From contig NZ_CP033580.1 in assembly GCF_003722315.1 (NCBI RefSeq), forward strand, positions 1,549,001-1,613,000: 64,000 bases of DNA, read 5' to 3'. The notes under the pieces were generated by a model that saw nothing but the letters and a program-made list of their open reading frames with translations, was not told the DNA's origin and made no database searches. Within the stretch, counting starts at the first letter, position 1. Each line of letters opens with the position of its first letter. This document shows, piece by piece, positions 25,930-35,364 of this stretch. The position numbers and the translations under genes are program-made. This DNA is from Thermoanaerobacter ethanolicus JW 200. GTDB taxonomy: Bacteria > Bacillota > Thermoanaerobacteria > Thermoanaerobacterales > Thermoanaerobacteraceae.

Positions 25930-25987
25930 GGGGACGGTTCCTTCCGTCCGATTTCAACTTAAAGTTCAGATAAAAGGAACTGTCCCC
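25930..25987. repeat. REP-like interspersed inverted repeat
   Basis: GGGGACGGTTCCTT and AAGGAACTGTCCCC form an imperfect hairpin (12 of 14 positions) around about 30 bases. The GGGGACGGTTCC motif resembles REP sequences linked to RAYT (TnpA-REP) transposases. No transposase gene lies nearby. The rest of the 25854-26030 gap holds AT-rich promoter-like DNA. Confidence 0.55.
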
Positions 25988-26036
25988 TTTGTCTGTGATG
26001 TATAATATTAAAATAAAAAAGTGTGAGGTGTGAACT

Positions 26037-27107
26037 TTGGATTTTATAACAGTTGATTTAAAAGAAAGGTCTTATCCTATTTATTTTGCCTATGATTATT
26101 TGGATAAAGTAGGAGAAGTGATAAAGAAACATGTGAGAAGCAGTAAAACATTTGTAATAACTGATTCTAATGTTTATCCTTTGTATTTTGAAAAACTCAA
26201 TGAAAGTCTTAAAAAAAGTCGTTTTGATGTGTCATATGAAGTTATTCCTGCAGGGGAAACAAGTAAAACAATGGAAATGGCACAAAGGCTTCTTGAAAAA
26301 GCTTATGACTATGGACTTTTAAGAGACAGTTCAGTTATAGCTCTTGGAGGAGGCGTTGTAGGAGACATAGCTGGATTTGTCGCAGCAACTTACATGAGGG
26401 GAATAGACTTTGTGCAAATTCCTACGACTTTGTTGGCGCAGGTTGATAGCAGTGTAGGGGGCAAAGTAGCAGTCAATCTAAAAAAAGGCAAAAACATAAT
26501 AGGAGCTTTTCATCAACCTAAAATGGTATATATAGACACCGCCGTTTTAAACACGTTAGATAAAAGAGAAATACTTGGTGGATTAGCTGAAATAATCAAA
26601 TATGGTATTATATGGGATTTTAGTTTATTTGAGTATATTGAAAGCAACATTTATGAAATTTTAGATTTAAAAGAAGATAAATTAAGGTATATAATCAAAA
26701 AATCTTGCGAAATAAAAGGGAAAATCGTATCTCTTGATGAAAAAGAAGAAAACCTGCGTTCAATATTAAATTTTGGCCATACAATAGGACATGCCATTGA
26801 AGCTTTAACAGGTTATGAGAGGTATATTCACGGTGAAGCTGTTGCTATAGGTATGGTATACGCTTGTAAACTTGCATTAAATTTAGGGTATATTGATGAA
26901 AAATATTTTGAAAGAATTTTTTCTTTAATACAAAGGACAGGATTACCTACAGATTATGAGGATTTGCACAAAGAAGACATCGTAGAGGCTATAAAACTTG
27001 ATAAAAAGAGTAGAGAAGCCAAAATAAATTTTGTTCTTCTTCGTGGTTTAGGAAAAGCTGAAGTTACGACTGTTAAAGAGAAAGAAATCTTAAAAGTTTT
27101 AAAATAA
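26037..27107 (+). CDS. aroB: 3-dehydroquinate synthase
   Basis: A 356-residue enzyme for the second step of the shikimate pathway (DAHP to 3-dehydroquinate). The NAD-binding GGGVVGDIAGFVAATYMRG and PTTLLAQVDSSVGGKVAVN, and the metal ligands in ILNFGHTIGHAIE and RYIHGEAVAIGM, are intact. The start is TTG with GTGAGGTGTGAACT before it. It has its own terminator (27107-27127), so it is separate from the pheA cluster downstream although in the same pathway. Confidence 0.94.
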   Translation: MDFITVDLKERSYPIYFAYDYLDKVGEVIKKHVRSSKTFVITDSNVYPLYFEKLNESLKKSRFDVSYEVIPAGETSKTMEMAQRLLEKAYDYGLLRDSSVIALGGGVVGDIAGFVAATYMRGIDFVQIPTTLLAQVDSSVGGKVAVNLKKGKNIIGAFHQPKMVYIDTAVLNTLDKREILGGLAEIIKYGIIWDFSLFEYIESNIYEILDLKEDKLRYIIKKSCEIKGKIVSLDEKEENLRSILNFGHTIGHAIEALTGYERYIHGEAVAIGMVYACKLALNLGYIDEKYFERIFSLIQRTGLPTDYEDLHKEDIVEAIKLDKKSREAKINFVLLRGLGKAEVTTVKEKEILKVLK

Positions 27108-27127
27108 GCGGGTAACCGCTTTTTTCT
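27107..27127 (+). terminator. terminator after aroB
   Basis: AGCGG, GTAA loop, CCGCT, then six T, directly at the stop. Confidence 0.8.
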
Positions 27128-27221
27128 TTATCTTTTTTAGACTTTATGAAAAATTTACTTGACTTTACTTATGCAAAGTATTAAAATATCACCAATATTA
27201 TAAATTGCAAGGGGGTGTTGG

Positions 27222-28046
27222 ATGAAAATTGGTTATTTAGGGCCTAAAGGAACATTTTCTGAAGAAGCTGTTATAAAATACACACAAGGTGTTGAAAACT
27301 GTGAAGTTGTAGAGTTTAACACCATTCCGGAAGTCATAAATTGTATAAGCAATAGCTTATGCGAAGAGGCAGTAATTCCTATTGAAAACTCTATCGAAGG
27401 TTCTGTAAATATTGCCGTAGATATGCTGATAAACGACGCAAATGGGATAATGATAAAAGGAGAAGTGATAATACCTATTTCCCATTGCTTGATTTCGGAT
27501 GCTCCAGTTGAATTTAAAGATGTACATTGTATACTTTCTCATCAGCAGGCAATTGCTCAGTGCAGGGAATATATATCTAAAAAATTTCCCAATGCGGAAA
27601 TAAAAGCTACAGACAGTACTGCCCAAGCAGTCTTAGGTGTCAAATCTAAACCTGGAGTAGTGGCGATAGGTCCTGAAAGAGCAGCTGTTATTTACGGTAT
27701 GAGAATAATTGATAGGGACATACAAGATGTAAAAGAAAATTATACAAGGTTTTTGGTCCTTTCTCAAAAGGACGGGGTTGTCACAGGGAAAGACAAGACA
27801 TCAATAGTCTTTTCTGTCCCAAATGTTCCAGGCAGTTTATATAACGCTTTAGGGGTTTTGGCCAACAAAAAAATCAATATGACAAAAATAGAATCTCGAC
27901 CTTCAAGGAAAAAACTTGGGGAATATGTTTTTTGGGTGGACATTGAGGGGCATAGAGAAGATGAAATAGTAAAGAGTGCCTTAGAGGAGTTAAAAGGTAG
28001 AACGGATTTTTTAAAAGTATTAGGTTCATATCCTAAATTTAAGTAG
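27222..28046 (+). CDS. pheA: prephenate dehydratase
   Basis: A 274-residue monofunctional enzyme converting prephenate to phenylpyruvate. The N-terminus IGYLGPKGTFSEEAV, the ENSIEGSVNIAVD substrate loop and KENYTRFLVLS with the catalytic Thr are present. A C-terminal ACT domain (about residues 195-274, with ESRPSRKKLGEYVFWVD) should give feedback inhibition by phenylalanine. AGGGGGTGTTGG precedes the ATG. First gene of the pheA-aroF-tyrA-aroA cluster; no chorismate mutase gene is in it. Confidence 0.94.
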   Translation: MKIGYLGPKGTFSEEAVIKYTQGVENCEVVEFNTIPEVINCISNSLCEEAVIPIENSIEGSVNIAVDMLINDANGIMIKGEVIIPISHCLISDAPVEFKDVHCILSHQQAIAQCREYISKKFPNAEIKATDSTAQAVLGVKSKPGVVAIGPERAAVIYGMRIIDRDIQDVKENYTRFLVLSQKDGVVTGKDKTSIVFSVPNVPGSLYNALGVLANKKINMTKIESRPSRKKLGEYVFWVDIEGHREDEIVKSALEELKGRTDFLKVLGSYPKFK

Positions 28047-28070
28047 AACGGTAGAATGGAGGAATTGAAA

Positions 28071-29087
28071 ATGGTAATTGTTATGAATATTGATGCCACT
28101 GATAAGCAAATCTCTGATATTACAAATCTTTTAACATCTCTTGGTTTAGGTTACCACATTTCAAAAGGTGAAGAAAAAATAGTCATAGGTGTTATAGGTG
28201 ATAAGAAAAAATTAGAAGGTAAGGCTGTAGAAATGATGGAGGGAGTAGAAAAAGTCATTCCTATTGTGGAGCCTTACAAACTTGCTAGTAAGATATTTAA
28301 ACCAGAGCCAACTGTGGTAAAAGTAGAAGACATCGAAATTGGTGGAAGCAACATAGTTATAATGGCGGGCCCTTGTGCGGTAGAAAGCAGAGAACAACTC
28401 TTTGAAAGTGCTATGGCTGTTAAAAAAGCGGGAGCTCAATTTTTAAGAGGAGGAGCATTTAAACCGAGAACATCACCTTACTCCTTCCAAGGCCTTGAAG
28501 AAGAGGGCTTAAAGATGCTAAAAGAAGCTAAAGAACTTACTGGACTTAAGATTGTTACAGAAGTTATGGATGTCCATTCAGTTGAACTAGTGGCGGAATA
28601 CGCTGATGTTATACAAATAGGTACAAGAAATATGCAAAATTTTCCATTACTTAAAGCAGTAGGTAGAATCAACAAGCCTGTTTTATTAAAGAGAGGACTT
28701 GCGGCAACATTAGAAGAGTGGTTAAGTGCTGCGGAGTATATCCTAAGCGAGGGTAATAAAGACGTCATCCTATGTGAAAGAGGAATAAGGACGTTTGAAA
28801 CTTATACACGAAATACTTTGGATTTAAGTGCAGTCCCAGCCATAAAAAAGTTGAGCCATTTGCCTATAGTTGTTGATCCCAGTCACGGGACTGGGAAATG
28901 GCACCTTGTAGCTCCTATGGCTAAAGCTGCTATAGCAGCAGGAGCCGATGGCCTCATTATTGAGGTACATCCAGACCCTAAAAATGCATTATCCGATGGG
29001 GCTCAATCCCTTACTCCTGAAAATTTTGAGACTTTGTGTGAGGACATAAAGGTTATCGCTAAAGCAGTAGGGCGTGATTTTGTATGA
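28071..29087 (+). CDS. aroF: 3-deoxy-7-phosphoheptulonate (DAHP) synthase
   Basis: A 338-residue enzyme that condenses phosphoenolpyruvate with erythrose 4-phosphate, the entry step of aromatic synthesis. It is the type I-beta form: an N-terminal ferredoxin-like domain of about 70 residues, likely for feedback control, before the barrel. Motifs: [45 protein letters not shown]. The start at 28071 is preferred because GGAGGAATTGAAA precedes it, and the earlier ATG is part of that site. The stop overlaps the tyrA start by four bases. Confidence 0.93.
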   Translation: MVIVMNIDATDKQISDITNLLTSLGLGYHISKGEEKIVIGVIGDKKKLEGKAVEMMEGVEKVIPIVEPYKLASKIFKPEPTVVKVEDIEIGGSNIVIMAGPCAVESREQLFESAMAVKKAGAQFLRGGAFKPRTSPYSFQGLEEEGLKMLKEAKELTGLKIVTEVMDVHSVELVAEYADVIQIGTRNMQNFPLLKAVGRINKPVLLKRGLAATLEEWLSAAEYILSEGNKDVILCERGIRTFETYTRNTLDLSAVPAIKKLSHLPIVVDPSHGTGKWHLVAPMAKAAIAAGADGLIIEVHPDPKNALSDGAQSLTPENFETLCEDIKVIAKAVGRDFV

Positions 29088-29926
29088 TAAAAAATGCGGT
29101 TATTGTAGGATTGGGTCTTATAGGGGGATCAATGGCAAAAGCATTAAAAAAATACACAGATATAGACATTATTGGTGTTGATATAAATAGAGACAGTTTA
29201 CAAAAAGCATTAGAAGAAGGAGTAATTTCTTACGGCGTGACAGACCTTGATTTTCAAGTAGATGCTGATGTAGTTTTTATATGCACGCCTGTTGGAAAAG
29301 TTGCTGAAAAGGCTAAAAATATACTTCCTTATTTAAAAAAAGGTTGTATTGTAACTGACGTTGGAAGTACAAAAAAAGTTATAATGGAAGAAGTGCAAAA
29401 ATTTTTACCCGATGAAATTTTTTTCATCGGGGGCCATCCTATGGCTGGCACAGAGAAGGCAGGTTATGATAACGCTGATGCAGATTTATTTGTCAACTCT
29501 AATTATTTGTTGACACCTTTTGATAATGTAAAGGAAGATGTTTTAGATTTATTTATAAATGAAGTAATAATAAAAATAGGTGCAAAACCGGTAATAATGG
29601 ATTATAATAAACACGATGCCATTGTCGGAATAATAAGTCATGTACCTCATATTCTTTCTGCTACCCTTACGAATTTTGCTCATGATAAATGCAGTGAAGC
29701 ATTTAAATACGCAGCTGGTGGGTTTAAAGATACTACGCGAATTGCCTTGTCTCAGACTGAAATATGGAAAGACATAATTTGTACAAACAAAGAAGTTATT
29801 TTGGAGTTACTAAAAAATTACAGGGAAGTCCTAAGTGACTTTATTTGTTATTTAGAAAATGACGATATTGACACCATACAAAAGTTTCTTGAAGATGCAA
29901 GAAAATATCGAAACACTATAACTTGA
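29084..29926 (+). CDS. tyrA: prephenate dehydrogenase
   Basis: A 280-residue enzyme making 4-hydroxyphenylpyruvate for tyrosine. The Rossmann motif is [14 protein letters not shown]. The substrate region [19 protein letters not shown] and [14 protein letters not shown] (catalytic His) are intact. It lacks the C-terminal ACT domain of some homologues. It starts at ATGA overlapping aroF, so translation is coupled. Confidence 0.93.
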   Translation: MIKNAVIVGLGLIGGSMAKALKKYTDIDIIGVDINRDSLQKALEEGVISYGVTDLDFQVDADVVFICTPVGKVAEKAKNILPYLKKGCIVTDVGSTKKVIMEEVQKFLPDEIFFIGGHPMAGTEKAGYDNADADLFVNSNYLLTPFDNVKEDVLDLFINEVIIKIGAKPVIMDYNKHDAIVGIISHVPHILSATLTNFAHDKCSEAFKYAAGGFKDTTRIALSQTEIWKDIICTNKEVILELLKNYREVLSDFICYLENDDIDTIQKFLEDARKYRNTIT

Positions 29927-29935
29927 GGTGTTGTT

Positions 29936-31207
29936 ATGGATATTGAAGTTAAAAAGAAAAGATTTTTAAAAGGTATTATCTCAGTCCCTGGAGACAAGTC
30001 AATATCCCATAGAGCTGTAATGATTGGGTCAATTGCAGAAGGGATTACAGAAATTGAAAATTTTCTTTTAGGAGAAGATTGTATATCTACTATTAATTGT
30101 ATGAAGAATTTAGGAGTTGACATTGAATTAAAAGGGACAAATGTTAAAGTTCATGGAAAAGGGCTTTATTTAAATAAAAGCGAAAAAATCCTTGATGTAG
30201 GAAATTCAGGTACTACCATTCGGCTTTTGATGGGTATTCTCGCTGGTCAAAAGTTTGAGACAACGCTTACAGGTGATGATTCTATAAAGAGACGCCCTAT
30301 GGGAAGAGTGATAACTCCTCTTAGTATGATGGGAGCGAAAATAGAAGCAAGAGAAGGAAATTTTGCACCTCTTACGGTTTTTGGAAACAAACTTAAAGGC
30401 ATATATTACAAAATGCCAATTGCCAGTGCACAGGTTAAGTCCAGCATAATGTTGGCAAGCCTTTACGCTGATGATAAAACGACTGTTGAAGAGCCTTACC
30501 CTTCAAGAAATCACACGGAACTCATGTTTAGCTCTTTTGGTGCTAAAGTGGATGTAAATGGCACAAAAATAACTTGTTACCCTGGTTACAAATTACAAGG
30601 GCAGAGAGTTATTGTACCAGGGGATATATCGTCAGCAGCATATTTTATTGTTGCTGCAACTCTCGTTCCAAATTCGGAGGTTACTATAAAAAATGTAAAT
30701 GTAAATCTTACAAGGACTGGTATTATCGATGTGATAAAAGAGATGGGAGGAGACATTGTCTTAACAAATGAAAGAACTATAAACAATGAAAAAGTAGCGG
30801 ATATAACAGTTAAGACTTCAAGGCTAAAAGGAATTGAAATTGGAGGAAGTCTTATTCCAAGGCTTATTGATGAAATTCCAGTAATAGCAGTTGCAGCAGT
30901 CTTCGCAGAAGGGAAAACAGTGATAAAAGATGCCGAGGAGTTAAAAGTAAAAGAAAGCAATAGAATAAATACAATCACTTCAGAATTAAAGAAAATGGGA
31001 GCAAAAATTTTTGAAACAGAAGATGGGATGATTATAGAAGGGACGGGTTTTTTAAGAGGAAATACAGTGGAAAGTTACAACGACCACAGGATTGCCATGT
31101 CTTTATGGGTTGCTGGACTTATAGCAGAAGGAGAAACTAAGATAAAAAATGCTGAATGTGTAAATATTTCATATCCAGATTTTTATAAAACCTTTGATAT
31201 GCTATAA
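29936..31207 (+). CDS. aroA: 3-phosphoshikimate 1-carboxyvinyltransferase (EPSP synthase)
   Basis: A 423-residue shikimate-pathway enzyme with [31 protein letters not shown], the phosphate-binding RRPMGRV, and [11 protein letters not shown] near the C-terminus. The residue after the first LDVGNSGTT glycines is not the usual NAGTA(T)R, a pattern seen in class II, less glyphosate-sensitive enzymes. GAGGTGTT precedes the ATG. A two-component system follows after 15 bases without a clear terminator. Confidence 0.93.
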   Translation: MDIEVKKKRFLKGIISVPGDKSISHRAVMIGSIAEGITEIENFLLGEDCISTINCMKNLGVDIELKGTNVKVHGKGLYLNKSEKILDVGNSGTTIRLLMGILAGQKFETTLTGDDSIKRRPMGRVITPLSMMGAKIEAREGNFAPLTVFGNKLKGIYYKMPIASAQVKSSIMLASLYADDKTTVEEPYPSRNHTELMFSSFGAKVDVNGTKITCYPGYKLQGQRVIVPGDISSAAYFIVAATLVPNSEVTIKNVNVNLTRTGIIDVIKEMGGDIVLTNERTINNEKVADITVKTSRLKGIEIGGSLIPRLIDEIPVIAVAAVFAEGKTVIKDAEELKVKESNRINTITSELKKMGAKIFETEDGMIIEGTGFLRGNTVESYNDHRIAMSLWVAGLIAEGETKIKNAECVNISYPDFYKTFDML

Positions 31208-31222
31208 TATCATTGGTGATGA

Positions 31223-31915
31223 ATGATGAAAGAAAAGATACTTATCATAGAGGATGAAAAGCACATAGCCCGTTTTTTACAATTGGAGTTTGAACATGAA
31301 GGATATACTGTCACTGTGACTTACGATGGACTTTCTGGCTTAAAGGAGGCATTAGAAGGAGATTATGACCTTGTGCTTTTGGACATAATGCTTCCGGGAA
31401 TTGATGGATTTGAAGTTTTAAAAAAAATAAGAGAACATTCTGACATACCTGTTATAATGCTTACTGCCAAGTACGAAGTAAAAGACAAAGTGGAAGGACT
31501 TGACATTGGAGCTGATGACTATGTGACAAAACCCTTTTCTATAGAAGAGCTTTTTGCAAGAGTGAGGGCTGCTTTGAGAAAGAAAAAGCCGCATCTTAAA
31601 AAAGATGTGTTAAGATATAGCGACATCACTATGGATTTGACAACTCATGAAGTAAGAAGAGCGGGTATAAAAATTGAACTTACAAAAAAAGAATTTGACC
31701 TTTTAGAGTTTTTAATTAAAAATGCGAATATAGCTTTGACAAGGGAAAAAATCCTTGAGTGTGTGTGGGGTTATGATTATTATGGAGATACTAACATAGT
31801 GGATGTATATATAAGGTATTTAAGGAGCAAGATTGACGACCCCTTTGACCGGAAGTTAATCCACACCATAAGAGGAGTGGGGTACACTTTGAAGGAGGAT
31901 AAGGATGAAGATTAA
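31223..31915 (+). CDS. OmpR/PhoB-family response regulator
   Basis: A 230-residue regulator. The receiver domain has acidic residues in IIEDEKH, the phosphorylation site in LVLLDIMLPGIDG, and the switch lysine in DYVTKPFS. The C-terminal winged helix (about 130-230) ends with NIVDVYIRYLRSKID and RGVGYTL. Two ATG codons are adjacent; either could start. It overlaps the kinase gene by 11 bases. The signal is unknown; position behind aroA suggests at least partial co-transcription. Confidence 0.92.
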   Translation: MMKEKILIIEDEKHIARFLQLEFEHEGYTVTVTYDGLSGLKEALEGDYDLVLLDIMLPGIDGFEVLKKIREHSDIPVIMLTAKYEVKDKVEGLDIGADDYVTKPFSIEELFARVRAALRKKKPHLKKDVLRYSDITMDLTTHEVRRAGIKIELTKKEFDLLEFLIKNANIALTREKILECVWGYDYYGDTNIVDVYIRYLRSKIDDPFDRKLIHTIRGVGYTLKEDKDED

Positions 31916-33278
31916 ACTGTGGCCCCGCCGCATAACTTTAAGGATAGCTCTTCTTTATTCTGTAGTTTTTTCAGTAATATTGGTTGCGCTTAATGCTTCT
32001 GTGCTTTACGGCTTAAAATATTATTTAATATACCAAGCAATGGACCAAGTAACAAGCCAGGCAGAGGCTATAAAAAGTAAACTGGGGGAAATAAAAGAGG
32101 ACGTCAATTTATCTGAAAAAGATTTGATTTTTTCAAGCATACCAAATGAAAATATTTATACAAAAATATTTGATGAAAAAGGGAATGTCATCTATTCTTC
32201 TAAAAGATTAGAAAGAATTAATATTCCTCATGATGTAAACATAGATATTCCTGTTAAAATTGACAAATATGATAAGGATTTTACTTACCTCAATACCATT
32301 TTTAAAAGCGATGATAAAGTGTTCTATATTCAAGTGATAAAAGACATGGAAAATGAATATTTGTTTTTGAAGCTACTTTTTATTTTGATGTTTTTTGCGG
32401 ATGCGGCAGGAATTTTTGTGTCCTTTATTGCAGGATATTTCGTTACAAAGAGGGCTTTAAGACCTGTGGATTATATGGCAAAAGAAGTAAGAGAGATAGA
32501 TGCCCATGGGTTAAATAAAAGACTTAAAATATATGGAGAAGACGATGAACTTACAAGATTGGCAAAAACCTTTAATGACATGCTGGATAGGTTGGAAGAT
32601 TCTTTTAAAAGGCAGAACATGTTTGTCTCTGATGCTTCTCACGAACTTAGAACCCCAATTTCTGTAATAAAAGGGTATATTGACATGTTGGATAGATGGG
32701 GAAAAGAGGACAAAGCCGTATTGCAAGAGGCTATAGAGGCGATTAAAAGAGAAACGTTAGACATGGAGCATCTCATTGAAAGACTCCTTTTGTTGGCAAA
32801 AGGAGATAATAAGTCAATAAAGTTAAATAAGGAACAATTTAATTTAAAGGATGTAATAAAAGAAGTTGCAGAGGAAATAAAAATGTTAAATGAAAGCAAA
32901 AATATAGTTGTAAAAGGGCAAAATGACATAAATATAACGGCTGACAAAAAACTCATTAAAGAGCTTATAAGGATATTTTTAGACAATGCAGCAAAATACA
33001 CTTCTTCAGATGGCAATATAGAAATTGATGTGGGGAAAGATAATTCAAAAGCCTATATAAAAATTAAAGATGATGGCATAGGTATACCACAAGAAGATAT
33101 TCCACATATTTTTGATAGGTTTTACAGAGTAGACAAAGCGAGAGCCAAGGAGACAGGTGGGGCAGGATTGGGATTAGCTATTGCTAAGTGGATTATTGAG
33201 GAACACAAAGGAAGTGTCACTGTAAAAAGTGAAGTAGGGAAAGGTAGTGAATTTACCATAACATTGCCTTTAAGGTGA
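31905..33278 (+). CDS. sensor histidine kinase
   Basis: A 457-residue kinase with two membrane helices (about residues 10-35 and 150-175) around an extracellular sensor of about 115 residues. A HAMP domain, the H-box DASHELRTPISVIKGY, the N-box FLDNAAKYTS and the G-boxes DDGIGIP and GGAGLGLAI follow. It is an ArlS/CssS-like layout. The start ATG overlaps the regulator gene. It should phosphorylate the upstream regulator. Confidence 0.93.
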   Translation: MKIKLWPRRITLRIALLYSVVFSVILVALNASVLYGLKYYLIYQAMDQVTSQAEAIKSKLGEIKEDVNLSEKDLIFSSIPNENIYTKIFDEKGNVIYSSKRLERINIPHDVNIDIPVKIDKYDKDFTYLNTIFKSDDKVFYIQVIKDMENEYLFLKLLFILMFFADAAGIFVSFIAGYFVTKRALRPVDYMAKEVREIDAHGLNKRLKIYGEDDELTRLAKTFNDMLDRLEDSFKRQNMFVSDASHELRTPISVIKGYIDMLDRWGKEDKAVLQEAIEAIKRETLDMEHLIERLLLLAKGDNKSIKLNKEQFNLKDVIKEVAEEIKMLNESKNIVVKGQNDINITADKKLIKELIRIFLDNAAKYTSSDGNIEIDVGKDNSKAYIKIKDDGIGIPQEDIPHIFDRFYRVDKARAKETGGAGLGLAIAKWIIEEHKGSVTVKSEVGKGSEFTITLPLR

Positions 33279-33364
33279 TGTTATTTTTTTATCGAACTTT
33301 GCTCTTGAAATTCTATATATTGTGTGGTATTATAATAATACAACAATATATAGAGGTGATTAAA

Positions 33365-33523
33365 ATGAAAAACCAAGTGGCAGAGGATAAAAAACAGCTA
33401 AAAGAAAATAAAGCTGATCAAAATAATGTAAATGTGTTTACATGTCCGGATTGCGGTGCTAAATTGGTTCATGAGGGAGGTTGTGTTTTCTGTCCTTTCT
33501 GTGGTTACAGTGAGTGCCAGTAA
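33365..33523 (+). CDS. small zinc-ribbon protein resembling the NrdJ C-terminus
   Basis: A 52-residue protein. The second half, FTCPDCGAKLVHEGGCVFCP followed by FCGYSECQ, has paired CX2C knuckles and resembles the C-terminal zinc ribbon of adenosylcobalamin-dependent ribonucleotide reductase (NrdJ). The N-terminal 25 residues are charged. AGAGGTGATTAAA precedes the ATG at 33365, so it is a free-standing gene, not a reductase fragment. Its function is unknown. Confidence 0.65.
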   Translation: MKNQVAEDKKQLKENKADQNNVNVFTCPDCGAKLVHEGGCVFCPFCGYSECQ

Positions 33524-33549
33524 GTACCTATCTTTCCACCAGTTTAATA

Positions 33550-33578
33550 TGGACACAAGTTAAATATCCGGCTATAAT
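33550..33578 (+). promoter_or_regulatory. promoter of the riboswitch-controlled hydrolase gene
   Basis: TGGACA (33550-33555), 17 bases, TATAAT (33573-33578). Transcription would begin just before the riboswitch. Confidence 0.6.
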
Positions 33579-33587
33579 TTAGTTAAA

Positions 33588-33693
33588 AATATGCCGAATC
33601 CCCGATAAGGGGTACGGGGGAACTAAATTGGGGTGAATCCACTTTTGTGGTAGGGTGTCCCTAACCCGAACCCGTCAACTAACCTCGGAGGCA
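33588..33693 (+). ncRNA. cyclic di-AMP riboswitch (ydaO/yuaA class)
   Basis: The leader holds the class landmarks in order: GCCGAATCC, GGGGGAACTAAATTGGGG, TGAATCC, AGGGTGTCCCTAACCCGAA, CCGTCAACTAACCTCGGAGGC. The two ends pair (GCC with GGC). The ydaO class binds c-di-AMP and usually turns off genes for cell-wall hydrolases and osmolyte transport. The regulated gene here is a LysM hydrolase, which fits. Confidence 0.9.
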
Positions 33694-33707
33694 AAAGGGG
33701 GAACAAC

Positions 33708-34511
33708 ATGTTTAATATTCGCATCAAGGTCAAACCTCTCATCGCATCAGTTATAGCCGGATTGTTTATTTCCCAATCAGTATTTGCCGCAACTTACACA
33801 GTTAAACCCGGCGATACCTTATGGGGTATAAGTCAAAAATACGGGACTACCTATACTAAGCTGATGTCTTTAAACGGCCTTCAAAATACAATAATATATC
33901 CAGGGCAAGTTTTACAAGTGCCGGGCAGTGATAACACATATGTTGTCCAAAAAGGTGACAGCTTGTACTTAATTGCTTTAAAATACGGTATTACTGTTGA
34001 TATGCTCAAATCTGCAAACGGATACAAAAGCGACATAATATATCCTGGACAAGTCTTTATTATACCCCGGGATACTTCTTCTAATAGGACATATCAGGAT
34101 GTCAGCAGAGGTTCTATTGAAAGGGGTGTAATACCCTACACAAAAGATGAATTTGACCTCCTTGCGCGACTTGTTACCGCGGAAGCAGATGGAGAACCAT
34201 ACCAGGCTAAAGTAGCAGTTGCGGCCGTAGTAATAAACAGAGTTAAAAGTGGTATTTTCCCTAATACTATAAAAGACGTGATATATCAAGTCGATGCATA
34301 CGGAAATTACCAATTTACTCCTGTGTTAAATGGGTGGATAAATAGACCTGCCTCAGCTGACGCTATAAGTGCAGCAAGAGATGCGTTAAGTGGTGTTGAC
34401 CCAACAAACGGAGCCTTGTATTATTTTGACCAAAGTTCTACTAATGCGTGGTTGTGGTCACTTCCTATAGCGGCAAGAATAGGTAATATGGTTTTCTGTT
34501 ACGGCAGGTAA
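33708..34511 (+). CDS. LysM-containing SleB-type cell-wall hydrolase
   Basis: A 267-residue secreted protein. A signal peptide covers about residues 1-28 (VIAGLFISQSVFAA). Two LysM repeats follow (TYTVKPGDTLWGISQKYGTT and TYVVQKGDSLYLIALKYGIT), which bind peptidoglycan. A Hydrolase_2 domain with LLARLVTAEADGEPYQAKVA and LYYFDQSS occupies the C-terminal 130 residues, as in spore cortex-lytic SleB/CwlJ. AAAGGGGGAACAAC precedes the ATG. The c-di-AMP riboswitch in the leader ties it to wall homeostasis. Confidence 0.92.
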   Translation: MFNIRIKVKPLIASVIAGLFISQSVFAATYTVKPGDTLWGISQKYGTTYTKLMSLNGLQNTIIYPGQVLQVPGSDNTYVVQKGDSLYLIALKYGITVDMLKSANGYKSDIIYPGQVFIIPRDTSSNRTYQDVSRGSIERGVIPYTKDEFDLLARLVTAEADGEPYQAKVAVAAVVINRVKSGIFPNTIKDVIYQVDAYGNYQFTPVLNGWINRPASADAISAARDALSGVDPTNGALYYFDQSSTNAWLWSLPIAARIGNMVFCYGR

Positions 34512-34527
34512 AACTTCCGATGAGAGG

Positions 34528-34564
34528 GTCAAAAACGGGTACAATTTAAGTACCCGTTTTTGAC
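34528..34564. terminator. strong bidirectional terminator
   Basis: GTCAAAAACGGGTAC and GTACCCGTTTTTGAC form 15 perfect pairs. It ends the hydrolase gene on plus and the TMEM165-type gene on minus. Confidence 0.85.
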
Positions 34565-35125
34565 TTAGAAAAACAATTTATACAAAGTAGAAAGACCAAA
34601 GGCGATGAATATGAAAGAAGATAGATATTTTAAATATTTTGAAGGGATTCTTTTATTAAAATAAATGCCTACAATTATCCCTAATACATCTGCTAAAAAT
34701 ATTCCAAGAGTAGTGCCTATTAATATGTACAGAGGACTGTTGTATGATGCAGTCAAAGCTATAGCAGCCAATTGCGTTTTGTCTCCAAATTCTGATAGTA
34801 CATATGTACTTATAATAGTTGCAACAGGACCGTATTTTGAATTTTTTATTTTTTCCTGTTTTGTTTCTTCCTCTATTAAAGTTGAAATTCCAAAAAACAA
34901 AAATAATAAAGCAGCTGAAAATTTTATATAAAAAATGGGAATGTATTCGGTGATATACGAACCAAATATCACAGCAATACCATTGTTTATTAAGGCTGCG
35001 ATAAATATACTTATAAGAACAGTCCTTACTTTAAAAAGAGTAGCAAAGGCCATTGACATGAGCTGTGACTTATCTCCCATCTCAGAAGTAAAGATAAGGA
35101 CAAATGATGTGACAAGTGCCTCCAT
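34565..35125 (-). CDS. TMEM165/GDT1 (UPF0016) family manganese exporter
   Basis: A 186-residue membrane protein with six helices in two repeats. Each repeat has the family motif ExGDKT: SEMGDKSQLMSMAFA near residue 15 and SEFGDKTQLAAIAL near residue 111. Relatives export Mn2+ or exchange it for protons. A manganese riboswitch occupies its leader, which strongly supports the role. GGGGAGGCAATAAA precedes the ATG. Single gene. Confidence 0.9.
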   Translation of the reverse strand: MEALVTSFVLIFTSEMGDKSQLMSMAFATLFKVRTVLISIFIAALINNGIAVIFGSYITEYIPIFYIKFSAALLFLFFGISTLIEEETKQEKIKNSKYGPVATIISTYVLSEFGDKTQLAAIALTASYNSPLYILIGTTLGIFLADVLGIIVGIYFNKRIPSKYLKYLSSFIFIAFGLSTLYKLFF

Positions 35126-35170
35126 TTTATTGCCTCCCCAACTATTATATTTGCTCTATAAATAAATTAG

Positions 35171-35209
35171 GACCTTTACATAATATGTAAAACATATTAT
35201 GTAAAGGTC
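35171..35209 (-). terminator. expression-platform hairpin of the manganese riboswitch
   Basis: GACCTTTACATAATATG pairs perfectly with CATATTATGTAAAGGTC around a short loop, and the 5' arm takes in the GACCTTT at the aptamer's 3' end. Aptamer folding would therefore compete with it. The following T run is interrupted (CTAATTTATTTA), so it may be a weak terminator. Confidence 0.7.
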
Positions 35210-35290
35210 TCGTTCTTTAAGGTAAAGCCAGGGTTTCCCGATATGTTGACTTTACCACATATAAGCTATGCGAACTACTCCCCTTTACTC
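35203..35290 (-). ncRNA. yybP-ykoY manganese riboswitch
   Basis: On the minus strand the leader has AAAGGGGAGTAGTTCGCA, then GTCAACATATCGGGAAACCC, then GAACGAGACCTTTA: the conserved blocks of the yybP-ykoY class in order. The class senses Mn2+ and turns on efflux genes, which matches the TMEM165-type gene downstream. Confidence 0.88.
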
Positions 35291-35364
35291 AATATATTGT
35301 AAAAAATTTATCATAAAATGTCAATAGGAGCAATGTAAACAACAATAATGTCAAATTATTTAGC

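Noticed and set aside
35171-35209. Ordinary terminator of the SHOCT operon
   Set aside because: Its 5' arm overlaps conserved aptamer bases on the opposite strand and it lies upstream of the TMEM165-type gene, so it is part of the riboswitch.
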